A stretch of DNA of 64,000 nucleotides, from assembly GCA_028554645.1 (NCBI GenBank), contig JAQOOI010000073.1, positions 186,001 to 250,000 on the forward strand, written 5' to 3'. Positions 26,211-38,500 of this stretch are shown here, piece after piece. The notes beneath the pieces were generated by a model, which saw only the letters and a program-made list of their open reading frames with translations, made no database searches and was not told where the DNA came from. Source of the stretch: Omphalotus guepiniiformis (taxonomy: Eukaryota > Basidiomycota > Agaricomycetes > Agaricales > Omphalotaceae). Position 1 is the first letter of the stretch; the number at the start of each line of letters is the position of its first letter. A program made the translations under genes and the position numbers.

Positions 26211-29200
26211 TTACAGCCTCATGATGAGCTGCTTAATTCCCGACATCCACAGTCCAATGTCATCCGTTTGCGAACCGCGTGTCAGAAGATCAACGTGAAT
26301 AGCCAGCGCTGCTGGACGATCGCGGGACTCGATAGCTAGAAGAGCCAGAAGGGGTTAAAACTACAAGTCAATCGCCGAAAGCTTTGAGATTTAGCTCGAG
26401 TGAGAGTGAGGAGTTGATCCACAACAGGGTTTGACAGCGTTTCACAATTCAGTGCGTCAAATAAGGGATTGATTCTGCGCTCAAGATCATCCACTAAGCG
26501 CTTTTGAGTGGGCTGAATGAGAAAGTCATTGAGTCGGAATTGACCGTGAAAGAAAGGGACAAACACGTACAGGAGCAGTTTGCTTCAATCGCTCCAGCTC
26601 CTGAGTCAGTACGTTGAACGCCGGTCGTGCATGGTCTGGAATGTGACTTCGATCACCGGGCGCTAGAAAAGGCTACAATCAAATGATGCACGCGAAGTCA
26701 ATGAAAGAAACGTACGGTACTTAGGTGGAGGTGGTCCAGCCTTCAATGCACGAGATGGAGGTGCCGACGGTGCTGAAGGAGGTGGTGCTCCACCAACGTT
26801 GCCTGGTGGATGTCCACCTGGTCCTGGAGGTGGTTGCGGACCGGATCTTGCACCTGGGGGAGGGCCATATGGACCGGGCTGTGCTTGCGACTGTGTGCTT
26901 GGGGGAGGAGCATAAGGACCAGTTTGTGCGTGTGGTGGAGATTGCATGGGAGGGGGGGTAGCACGAGCATAAGGGCCGGGTTGCTGCATAGGTGGAGGCG
27001 TAGCACGAGCAAATTGACCGCCAACAGGTTGCATGGGAGGCTGTCCAGCTTGTGGTGGAGGTCGCATGTAGGTCCCCGGAGGTGTTTGTCCAGGAACAGG
27101 ACCACGTGTTGGCGGAGGTCCATACTGAGTTGGTGGTACATGTGGGGGAGACATCATTCGAGTGGGAGGTGCCATGTTCTGAGGTCCAGGGGCCCCAGAA
27201 GGAGGCCTTGCTGGAGGTGGATACATACCGGCACCAGCCGGCGGTCCCATCCGCCCTTGAGATGGTAGAAGGGGTCGTCCTGACACACTTCCAGGGCGAG
27301 GTGGGGGTGGTATGTTAGACGACTGACCACCTGACTGGTAAGGTGTAGGAGTCCCGGAAGAAGGAGAAGAATTAGGGAAAGGTGAGGTAATTGCCGCTAG
27401 TTTGTTCGCATTTACGCTGGGGCTACGAACAGGCTGTACAAGTGGAGCGTCATTCCAACCCCCGTTTTCCCTAGCTTTAGGGGGTGGTGGAGGCCCTGAA
27501 GGATGAGTTCCAGGAGTAGCTCGAGGGGGCCCCGGGGGAATGACTGGCTGAGCCATCGCAGGTTGTTGATGACCATATTGCGATGGTTGAACGATTGAAT
27601 TGGGCGCACTGTACGGATTATAGGGTGCAGCAGCGGCAGGCGCATATGAAGACGGTGCGGCCGAAGGAGCACCCGGAGCGTAAGTCGAGTGAGTCGCAGG
27701 ACCATATGCAGAGTAAGGGCCAGGAACAGAAGATGGGGCGGGAGCGGGAGGTACGGCAGCCGGCACTGTTGTCTGAGGTACCGAAGGTTGGTAATAACCT
27801 GGCTGTGTAACGCGAGAAGTGGAAGCGATATTGCTGCTTGCGACAGCTACACTAGGACGAGCACTAGTAGCAACAACAAGTCGGCTTCTCTCAACGCTCA
27901 AATCGGATGTGCCGGAGCCTTTATAATCAGAGGGCGTCAGCTTCATATACGCAACGGCCTCCTTGACAAGACCTTGCGACGCAAGCAGATCGGCATACTC
28001 GAAGTAACGGTCATACAGAGCGGCCAACTTGTATGTCTTGACATCTGCTTCGACACTAGAGGCAGAGGCTAGTGAGAGGTCTGCGTCTGTATAATGAGTA
28101 GCAGATCGGAACACAGTGACCTTCTCAACAAACGTCTGCAGCGCATGAGCGTGGGCAGAATATTGAGAACCAATCGCCTGACTATCGTTTGCTACAAATG
28201 CAGCTTCATCCTCAGCCATTTCCTCCGCCCAAATGTTGACAAGCCGCTCGAGCCGAGCAGCAGCAAGGTACGTGAGCATTGCATATTTTCGGAATTCGTT
28301 AACCTTCCCTGCAACGTCCTGATCTACGGAAGACTTCGAAATCGTGTACTGAAACTCCAACCGACGTCCGAGCTGCTCAGTAAGACCCGGAAATTCCTCC
28401 TTATTTGCAAAGGTACAGAGCACAACGAAGATTTCCTGCCACTCCTGGAGATCGGCATTCTGGACAATATCAGCTAGATCATTGGTGACAATAGACTGGA
28501 ATAGACGCAAGTATGGCGCGGAGATTGTCTGCCGTGCAAAATAGGCTTGCTGAGTCTTCTGTAAAAGTTGAGGGCCACCCCTGACGGCGAGCAGAAGAGC
28601 ATCGGCGAATCTGTCTGAAGACAAACACAGCTCCACCGCAGACTCGAAATCTCCGAGTACCAATGCTTTCGTCACTAGCCTTTCTATCTCAGATTCGTCT
28701 GTAGGGTAGATCCTGAAGGTGTTGCTCTTCATTACCTCCGAAGCGGCGGAAGAAGGTCTGGAGCCTACGGTAGCTGCAACGGAAGAGTCGGCAGCATAGT
28801 TGGTGTGTGGCACAACCTGTTCCGAGAGGTTGCTCCCCGCAACGCCAATGGTGCTGAAGAAGTCCGCTGCACCATCCGCAGGAGCATTATCGTCACCGAA
28901 AAGGGATGGAGCAGTGGTGGTAGACTCGGTGTCGGCAAGGCGGGTGGCAGCACTCGTAGCATCAGATGTAGCACTTCCGCTGACTTCAGAAGGTGTCTTT
29001 TCCAGACCGGCACTGTCAGGAGTAGGTTCATCAGCCTCGTTGACTTCGACAGGCGTAGGCTCGCGCTCAGGCTCGGCGAATGAAACGACTGGAGGCTTCA
29101 TGTCAGTGAGATCCTCCTCGGAGGGTGCTTTGAATGTCGCGCTGTCTGCGCTGTTCGCTTTAATCTTGTCGATTGCTTCAGCGACACGAGATGCAACCTC

Positions 29201-31009
29201 CGTCTTGGAAAAGCCCAATAACGTCACCAATTCATCCCTGCTGTCTGCCTGGTACAAACTTAACAATGCTTTCCATGTTTCACCCGCATGGTCAGCTTTT
29301 CCCTCAGAAAACGCCTTCATAGACCCTTCCTCGATGGCAGCCTGCAACTTCTTCGCCCGCTCAACCAGATCCTCCTCAGTCACAATATTCCGAACATGGA
29401 CAACACTGCTCTGATTCTTGCCTTGAGCGGAAGGAAGGTTGGACACCGTTATCAACCTCCCACCAAAACCAAAAGATGACGAAGCTGGGCGACGAAGCCA
29501 TTTCGGAGGTTGCTTGAGAGAGAGAGTACCTCCTTGCGATGAGCGGGAGAATCCGGGAACATTGAAAATGTCGGCACCATCCACAGCAGGTGTGGCAACG
29601 GCAGCGGCAGCGGCAGCAGACTCATTCGTAGACTGGATCGAGTGAATGCCTACTGTCCCGTCAAAGAATGCAGTAGCCAGTAGATCGGGGTTTCGAGGAC
29701 ACCATTCGACTTGGAATGCCCAATTATCTGCAGAAGGAAGCTGCGAAAACTGTCAGAGTCAATAATGGGAGCAACAAGACAACAACACACCTCGCCGATG
29801 ATCTCGGAGGTCTGAGGGTTCCAGCATAAAGCACGGTTGTCCTTCCCGCAAGACAGGAGAAGGTCGGCGTCCTGTTTACACCAAGAGAGCGACAAGACAC
29901 CTTTTTCATGGCCGGTGAGGATCTGGAAGAGCAATTAGACAAGTCTCTTTGGTGACCAATAGACGCATACTTTCTCAGGTGCACGAGCATTGCGAAGATC
30001 CCAGACCATGATAATAGGTGAAGAATCATCCTCGGAAGCCGTGACGAGCCTCGTAGCCTAGGAAAAAGTCAATTGTGTTTCTTCTTACAGAATATATGAC
30101 GTACATTATCTGGGTGCCATGCAATGGCGCTCATACCTCTCCTACCACCCACAGCAAGACCATTTCCGACATTAGTTTGCCCGGCCAAGGTCCCCGCACC
30201 ACCACCATACGCCAAAGCCACCACCTCACGTTTACCCCTCAAGTCCCAGACCACAGTATATCCAGTACTGCTGGCACCTGCGAGCACGTATTGCACTTGC
30301 TGATTCCAGGCAACCGAGGTGATTTCATCCAGTTTACTACTTCGGCTTCCCGGTGTAGGAGTATATGGTTTACTAGGATCCTTCAAATCCCAGATATAGA
30401 CCTAAGAGAGTTATCAGCAGTGCTCGGAGTACAGCAAGACGTATCTCATACCTCTCCATTGACTCCACCAGATGAAAGCAAGTTTGTTTGTATTGGGTTG
30501 AAGTCCAAAGCTCTAACAGGACCCGTATGTTGTGTATTCCGTAAAATAAGAGACTCAGGGGAGCTAGGATGCAAGCCGTAAGATTTTTGAGGTATGAGCG
30601 AATCGGAGCCATTCTCACCTTGCACCCGCTAAAATCTTGGAAGGATCCCAGAGAGCGAGTTCACCATTTTCCATACCAGCAGCAATCACTCCATGTGGAC
30701 GAGCAGCATCAACGTGTCCCCAAGTCAAACGATTGAATCTGCCCCAGTGGTTAGGTCGACAATTTAAAAATGACAATAGCATAAGTACCTTGATGTATCT
30801 TTTACAAAACCCTTCGGTCCATGCTGACCCTCACTTCCCAGGTCGAATTCATGTTTGTCAAGAAAGTCGGGTGCCCATATCTCCAGCTGACTCTCGTTAC
30901 TGAATGACTCGTCTAAAGCGCCTGCAACTGTCCCGGTGGCCAGCAAAGGAAGAGAAGCAGAAGGCGACCACGCAAATGTAGACGTCCGATGTATCTCCTT
31001 GAGTTTCAT
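26211..31009 (-). CDS. SEC31: COPII outer-coat protein SEC31
   Basis: Outer-cage subunit of COPII vesicles budding from the ER. Ten exons from 31009 down: 31009-30789, 30738-30619, 30563-30452, 30401-30105, 30057-29971, 29922-29791, 29740-26716, 26662-26571, 26512-26395, 26335-26211. They total 1442 residues. The start [20 protein letters not shown] begins an N-terminal WD40 propeller ([37 protein letters not shown]). An alpha-solenoid follows, then a Pro-rich region rich in PPP/PGP (about residues 950-1360) that in the family binds Sec23. The C-terminal helical domain is [18 protein letters not shown] .. [11 protein letters not shown]. The last intron has a CT-AG border where GTAAAT would be expected. 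Splicing there keeps the family C-terminus, while reading through ends 20 residues later. Confidence 0.93.
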
Positions 31010-31560
31010 AGCGGTATCAAAGGAGACTTAACGAGAAAAAATATATGCAAGAGACGTACGAGTTCGATGACACGTCGAAGAGATTGGGGAACTTACGACC
31101 TGCCCTAAAGATATCACGTGGTCTTGGGCGCGTCCGCTCATGGGCGCTGCAGCCAGGGCTGCAGCTCAGTGCTCAATTGCTCAGGGCTCAGCCTCAAAAC
31201 GCGTACGCCGATACATTTCTTTTTCCAGCCCTGATCGTCGGTGCAGATGCGCAAGACTTTCTCACAAACTGCATGCAAAGTATACCAGACATCTCAGTAT
31301 CTAAATGTTCGCAAGTGAAACCATAATATTACTCAGTCTTCAACTACCCATACAGTATAGCCATGCGTAAGTAATAAATATGTGAACTTGACATGAGTTG
31401 CGGGCATAAGTTATGTCACTAATAGTACGTTAGACATGTTCCCCCCAAAAAAACCTGTGTAAAATGAGAAATACATAACTATGAATTGCATAAATAGAAA
31501 TCAGATGCATTGTGAAAAACTGTCCTTGTTGCGCGATTACAATAACTCAGGCTTTTATGT
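31010..31560. other. SEC31 promoter and intergenic region
   Basis: No gene is supported. A perfect 9-bp inverted repeat (GCTGCAGCC-AG-GGCTGCAGC) lies at 31,146-31,165. It is followed by a run of GCTCA(G/A) words. An AT-rich stretch at 31,320-31,560 leads to the stop of the next gene. Confidence 0.55.
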
Positions 31561-34554
31561 TTAGCAGTGTGATAAACAACTACGCTTCAGCGCCGAGCGA
31601 AGCGGGGGTTTAGGAATTAATCGGTGATCCATATCAATACGCACGCCTTGCTCGTTCATCCAACCTTGTCCATAATCGGGGTATTCATCGAGGTCAATAG
31701 GGTATTCATGTCCGAGTGCAGGTGATTTGAAGTATCCACTATTAGTCCACAGTTGGTCGCTGATAGACGGCGTTAGTACGCTAAACAAGGCATAGGTAAG
31801 CAGAACACTAACCCTCGACGATTGAACCAACCCTTTCTTCGCTGCTCAGGAAAGATAGGCGATGGACAGATGAGGTTATCATTCCAGCGGACATTTCGAG
31901 TTGCATTTGCGGTAGCAGTCGTAGGCAAATTTATATTCACTCTAGCATCGGCCTGATCACCATCCGAGCTAGACCTATGTGGCTCCGGGCGTCTCCCATA
32001 ATTACCGTTACTGCCCGATATGGTTGGTACGAACTCAGTTCGGAAGGGAGTAGCGCTCCTGTATGTTGCATCAACAAGGCTGGGATTATCATCATCGGAG
32101 TGTCTCCGTTTTGGTTCGCCGAACGGGGTGTGCGAGCGGGGAGGTGGAGGTGGGGGCTGCGGTACTGCACCTTGGCTGACCGGACCTGTCGCCCTGGATG
32201 GAATAGGCGGAGGAGCTACACGAGCTTGATTTGCAGCCACTGGAGCGCGAGCTTGGGGCGGGGAAGACCTCTCAGAAAAGTTGGTTGGCACAGTGTTGGT
32301 GGGAGGCTGTTAAGAGCGCAGAAGGTCAGAAGTTTTCAGATGCACAGAATATTTCAAAGAACTACGTACCAGAGCCATGCTATCCCTGAATCCCGCAGTT
32401 CCATGAGGCCTACTGGTCGTCATCGAAGCGGTACTAAAAGTACGCGCACGAGCCTCTTGTGCCGCTGCGGCCTGGGCAGCCACTGTCGCGTAGTCCGCGT
32501 CTCGAGGTGCAATTATGGCGGTAGGCTGGAAGTGTGTAGGTGGAGAATTGCTCGAGCTCCTGTTGGACATAGAAGGTCTGCGGGCCATAGAATTGGTAGC
32601 TCGAGGCATTCCTTCAAGCACTCGTGCATCCTCGACATGCATCGAGATCCCGGTAGCATTTAATCTTCCATGAGAGGTTTGCTCCTGCGGTGAGCGGGGA
32701 AGAGTGTCTGCGCGTGGAGCAGCAGGTAGTGATGGAACCGTCGATGTGGTTCTCACACGCGAATTGTCTGACGTTGAACCATTGCCTGAAACATGACTTT
32801 GTGAGGAAGAAGAGAGTTCATTTGCAACGTTCCTTCTTGATTCAGGAAAAGCGATGCCATTCCTCTCGACCGATCCGAGCTGTGCCTGTGCGTGAATCCG
32901 AGAATTTGAAGGTACCTGTGTGGTGGTCTGGATCTGAGGTTTGACGGAATTTGAGATTGGGGCTGTCTGGGCTGTTGAACCTGATGCATAGATATGAAAC
33001 TGCGAAGACTCTGCATTACCATTTCTGTCAGAAGGGTAGTTCGTGGATGTGGCGGCCTCGTGTTCATAGCGTGGTTGATTTTGGGGCGGTATGACAGAGC
33101 TACGATGCTGCGCCGAACCTGATCCATCATGCGCGGCACTGGTGGTGTTTAATGATGATCGTGGGGGAGAAGGAATTGATGCAGTCTCTATTCTAGCTTC
33201 AGTCGGAGAAGACGATATCACAACTGAGGCATATGTTCGTCTTCCTTCTGAGTTTGAATTGGGCTGCGGTTGTGACAAGGGAGGCTGAAGAATGGAGAAA
33301 GCATCGGAAGACTCATGACTAGCAGTGGGAGATATACGCTGTGCGGTAGCTGTATGATTACTTTCCGACATGTAAGTTGTCGTGAAGATAGACGCTTGAT
33401 CGACCGACTGGCTGGGGACCTGGCCCGGTACCGTTGGCGCACGATTATTCGTCATAGGCTCAAATTGCTCGGGACTACTTCGCAGCGCTGAACCGTCATC
33501 GAACAATCTGTCTGGCTGAGAGGGTACAGGGCGACCGGTAGAGTCGAGTGAAGCAAGACCAGCGTTCGCAGCTTGCGAGTGGTGCATGGGAGCAGATAAA
33601 GAGTCTCTTTTATTCCTAAGACCATTCCGATTATATGAAGTGCTGGCATTGATCTCCGTATTACGTCGCGATACGGGGTCAAGTTCAACGTCAAAGTCCG
33701 GAAAGCGACCCTCAACAGGGTCAGAATGAGGCTGTCCGTACTGGTCAGTCCAAGCCTCACGAGAAGGAAACTGAGCACGCTCCGACGCTGGTACACCAAG
33801 ACCCTCTCGCTGACTAGTGCCGTTGTTGTTGGCGAAAAGTCCTCGCAAGGCGGACTGGGCCTGCGCCAGCGCAGGAATATGAAGAGGAAATGAGGAATGG
33901 GGAGCAGGTGTAGAGGATCGCGAAGGTGGTCGACGAGGATCAACGGATGTCGGGGCAGCTAATGGATTTTGAAGTGTCAAGCTGTCAGTAGACAACTGAG
34001 GCGAACAAACAGATTCTGAAGGGGCGAGTGTAGTCGTAGATGATGAAAACTCCGAGTTGGAGTAGATATCGGATGCCTCGTATATATACGTGTCTTTGCC
34101 GACACTGGGATAAATAGAGAAATTGGATGAGCGTTGTTTTGCGTGATGTGGCTCGGGCCCTCGAGAATTAGACGTCGCGACGTTGTCAGAGTTACTGTAT
34201 TGGGTGGTCTGATAACTCCGAGGTAACGAGTACATTTTAGGTGCGGGAGGAGCGGGAGTTGGCGAACGAGTCGTATACCAATCTGCACGAGGCTTGCGCT
34301 GGGACATGTCGGCTGCAGGATAATATCCAACATCAAAGTGAGCTGTGGCAGTGTACGGTTGCGACGATACAGTAGGCCCCTTGAAGAGATGAAAAGAAAG
34401 TCCTTTAGGAGCCTGTATCCCGTAGTTCTGAGAAAGAGAAGTGTTAATCGATGACAGTGAGACAAAGCCGATTCTTCGACCAACACGAATTTTTTCTTAC
34501 CTTCAGTGTCCCTGTTTGGGCACCCCTTAAATTGGGACCAGTGGGAGGGAACAT
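31561..34554 (-). CDS. Pro/Ser-rich hypothetical protein
   Basis: No family recognised. Four exons from 34554 down (34554-34501, 34427-32370, 32306-31813, 31759-31561) splice in phase to 934 residues. The N-terminus (MFPPTGPNLRGAQTGTLKNY) and C-terminus (WTNSGYFKSPALGHEYPIDL) have ordinary complexity and look conserved. The long middle is Ser/Thr/Pro/Gln-rich and likely disordered, with a PQPPPPPPRSHTPF stretch. There is no signal peptide or membrane segment. It could be a cytoplasmic or nuclear scaffold or regulator, but nothing in the sequence decides. The start was chosen because the first short exon joins the main exon in frame. Confidence 0.75.
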
Positions 34555-35508
34555 TGCAGAACAATCAGTTGTACAGATGCAACGGTCTGCTGCATAAATA
34601 CGAGGAGGGTACAGCAGTGGTCAAGGGCGGAAACGTCATATTCACACAATTTTCACAGCACGAGTTGGGCTTGCAGTCCACCATGCGGCCAAGAGTCCAT
34701 CGATCAACATAATCCAGAAATGGACCGTTTGTCACGGATGGCCACGGAATGAGCTCACACAGTATGTAAAGCTGAGACGAGTCTTGGAAGCAACCGAGCT
34801 AAGTAAGAATCACCGATAACCCGGGCGAGTAACTCACGAATATGGTTTGAATGCTGCGTCTAAAGGCCCCGCTGATCCCTGTGATCTTAATAGACCGATT
34901 GAGGAACACAGTGGCAGAGTTACGTCTTAGATTCCCAGATTACTACGGGCACCATATCACAAAGCCGCTCGTCATTCAACAAACCAAGGATCAGGACATC
35001 GAGAAGGGATTGAAGGAACAACAGATCGGCGGCTTCTTTCATTCTGAGTTAATTCTATGAGGAGAGTTGGCTGGAATTGCTGTCTGGTAGCTGATCATAG
35101 AGCTTCATGGTGACGTTCCCAATTTTCTGCGGGGGCATAGTCAAAGCGAAGTCTACAAGTTTTCATGAGCGAATCCTACGCGAATTGTGCCTAGTAAGGT
35201 AACCTTGTTTATTACTCGTGTTCGTTATAAGGTAGCCTAAATACTTACCTGCTGCCCGTTTCTATCAAGTCTAAAAGCCTGCAGTGTAAGGGCTTGTGCT
35301 TAAAGCTGGCTTAAAGTAGAAAGAAGGATAACCTCAGCGTGACCGTGCACTGGTTGTATTGCAAGTCCGACAAGCACTTTTTGATCTCCGATCGAATTCA
35401 CATACAAACTACATCCACGCGAGATTGGCTGCATTCTATGTACATCTGAGGTTGACCAAAACCTTTTATGAAAGTACAGAATAATCGTGCTGATTGTATT
35501 GGTCCTGC
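34555..35508. other. Divergent promoter region between hypothetical gene and CFT1
   Basis: Nearly 1 kb lies between two divergently transcribed genes. A 70-codon + strand open frame (34,851-35,060) has balanced composition, but no recognised product or splice partner. I do not call it a gene. Confidence 0.5.
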
Positions 35509-38500
35509 ATGCACGCCTTGCATCAAGAAATACTACCCCCTAGTGGTGTCGAGTTTGCTACCAGTCTCAAATTAACACCATCGACCCTTGATTTACCCTC
35601 GGACATCTCTGCTCGCCATGAAATTGCCGCGAGGGTCCTCTGCAATGTGGTTGTCGCGCGGTCAAACCTTCTTCGTATATTTGAAGTGCGCGAGGAACCG
35701 GCCCCGATTGCTGTGCTAAGCGACGATGAACGAGAGAAGAAGGGGAAGGTCAGAAGAGGTACAGAGGCTGTTGAAGGTGAAGTTGCAATGGACAAGCAGG
35801 GCGAAGGTTTCGTAAACATTGCTAAGGTGTGTTGAGGGAGTAGCGCCTGTATTCCTGCCTGTAATAAAACAAACTATTTTTGCTAAGCCTGTAGCCCAAA
35901 AAGCAGTCATGAACACTGTCACAAAATTCTACCATGTGCGAGAACACCGAGTACATGGAATCATCACCGGAGTGGAGGGCGTTAAAGTCGTGGCCTCTAT
36001 TGAGGACAGACTTGATCGTTTGCTTGTGTCCTTCAAGGATGCCAAGGTCAGGTGGACCTCAGTCTGAATTACGGTTGAAAGCTAACACCTTTGGTTACAG
36101 ATCGCCCTCCTCGAGTGGTCGGACGTAGTACATGATCTCGTCACAGTCTCAATACACACGTACGAAAGGGCACCGCAAGTGGTAAGCGGCAACTTCTCAA
36201 TACTACTCGATATTTTATGCTTAATTTTGAATGAAAGATGTCTTTGGATTCCTCGCTGTTTCGAGCGGAACTTCGGGTCGACCCGCTGTCTCGATGCGCA
36301 GCACTTCTACTTCCGAAAGATGCTATAGCAGTCTTGCCGTTCTATCAATCTCAAGCTGAGCTAGATGTTGTTGATCAGGATCAAAACCTGGCCAGGTGTG
36401 TCTCCAAGCCTAAGCCTCGATATCTTCATCCCTGGACTCATTTACTTCGATGCAGGGACATACCTTACTCCCCCAGTTTCATTTTGGACCTGCCACTTTC
36501 CGTGGAGAAGAGCATACACAATATCATCGACTTTGTCTTCCTTCCGGGGTTCAATAACCCAACTGTTGCTATCCTGTACCAGCCGCAGCAGACATGGACG
36601 GGGTGAACAAGATTTCTCATATTCCATTAGAGCGAGCTCACACGTTTCACTTTCCCCAACTGCAGCCGCCTTAACGAATACAAAGATACTGTGAAACTTA
36701 CGGTTTTCACGTTGGATATCGTTCCGCAAAAATTCCCTATCATTACTTCGGTTGAGGGACTCCCACATGATTGCTTCGCTCTCCTGCCCTGTTCGACTGC
36801 AGTGGGTGGCGTTGTCATCATCTCAGCCAATGCCCTAATATATGTCGATCAAGCGGCCAAGCGCATTGTTCTGCCTGTCAATGGCTGGTTGGAACGAATA
36901 AGTGATATTCCAGTTCCTTCGAACCTATCTCCTGCAGACCGCGAGCGAAATATCTTACTAGATGGATCTCGCTCCGTCTTTGTCGACGAGAAGACCATTT
37001 TTGTCATACTCAAGGATGGAACAATTTACCCTGTGGAACTGATTGTGGACGGCAAAAACGTCTCAAAACTATCTATGGCCCCTGCCCTAGCGCAAAGCAC
37101 TATACCGTCTCTTGCGAGGAGGGTCACTGATGAACGTCTCTTTGTTGGAAGTACAGTTGGTCCCTCAGTTTTGTTGAGGACTACAAGGGTGGAAGAAGAA
37201 ATAGAGGAAGATCAGGAAATGACGGACGTCGGTCCTGCAGTTGTGGAAACCGTCGAAGGTGACGTTGAAATGGACGACGATGACGGTCAGTTTATGTTGA
37301 ATCTCACCACTTCACCCCAGTTCAAACGTAGAATTTGACGATATCTACGGACCTTCGAAAAACTCCGAACCTACTGTAGCTTCGGATGGAGTTACGAAGA
37401 AAAAGACGCGCGGGGTGATACATCTGTCCTTGTCAGACTTTCTACCATCCTATAGTCCAATAGCCGATATGACCTTCTCGCTTGCTCGGAATGGTGTGCG
37501 TGGATAATCATTGGCTTTACCTCTACTCACTAATGCCAACATTAGGATCGACCTGTCTCGGAACTCGTCGCAGCCACAGGATCTGGCTCGCTAGGTGGCT
37601 TCACGTTGTTTCAAGTGTGTAATGCTACCCATTTACTTGCTTATGCACCTGATCTCGTCCTATATGCGGCTATTTCTAGCGTGACCTGCCGATTCGTACC
37701 AAACGCAAACTGCATGCTATCGGCGGTGCAAGGGGGATGTGGTCCTTGCCTATTCGGCAACCAGTCAGAGCTGGTGGGATCTCCTTTGAAGCAGCTATCA
37801 ATCCGTACCAAGCTGAAAATGACACGCTTGTCATCAGCACCGATGCCACCCCTTCTCCGGGGCTCTCGAGGGTGAGAGACTCGTTTTAGAGAATAAGGCA
37901 TTTCACCTGACTATCCATTGAATTAGATCGCCTTAAGGTCCCTGAAAGGCGATATTAATATCACCACGCGAATTCCCGGCGCGACAATTGGTGCTGCAAC
38001 GTTTTTCCAGAGAACGGCCATTCTACATGTCATGACAAATGCTATTCGTGTGCTAGAGCCTGGTTCGTTAATCTGCTTGTACCGCCCGAGCTGCTGATAC
38101 CCAAACCGAATTCTCCTTGTCAGATGGTATCGAGCGTCAGATCATCAAAGACATGGATGGAAACACTCCACGAGCTAAAATTCGGGCTTGCAGTATTTCT
38201 GACCCTTTCGTGCTCATTTTCCGAGAGGATGACTCAATTGGGCTATTCATCGGAGAGACAGAGCGAGGAAAGATTAGGAGGAAAGATATGTCCCCCATGG
38301 GTGACAAGGTGGTTAATGCGAGCTGGTTCATTGTATACACAGGAATACTGACACCGACTCCAGAGCTCCCGTTATCTTACTGGATGCTTCTTCACAGACC
38401 ACAATGGCCTTTTCGACTATAGCTTGGAGAACAATCTCGTCCCAGCCAGCGCAGTCAGTGAGAGGAATCAGACGGCGACTCTTCAGGCTGTTGTTACGGA

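Noticed and set aside
26725..27318. Plus-strand open frames opposite the SEC31 Pro-rich region
   Set aside because: Antisense of a GC-rich low-complexity coding region. The SEC31 frame explains the sequence.
32020..32663. Plus-strand open frames opposite the Pro/Ser-rich hypothetical gene
   Set aside because: No protein-like features. The minus-strand four-exon model splices in phase over the same DNA.
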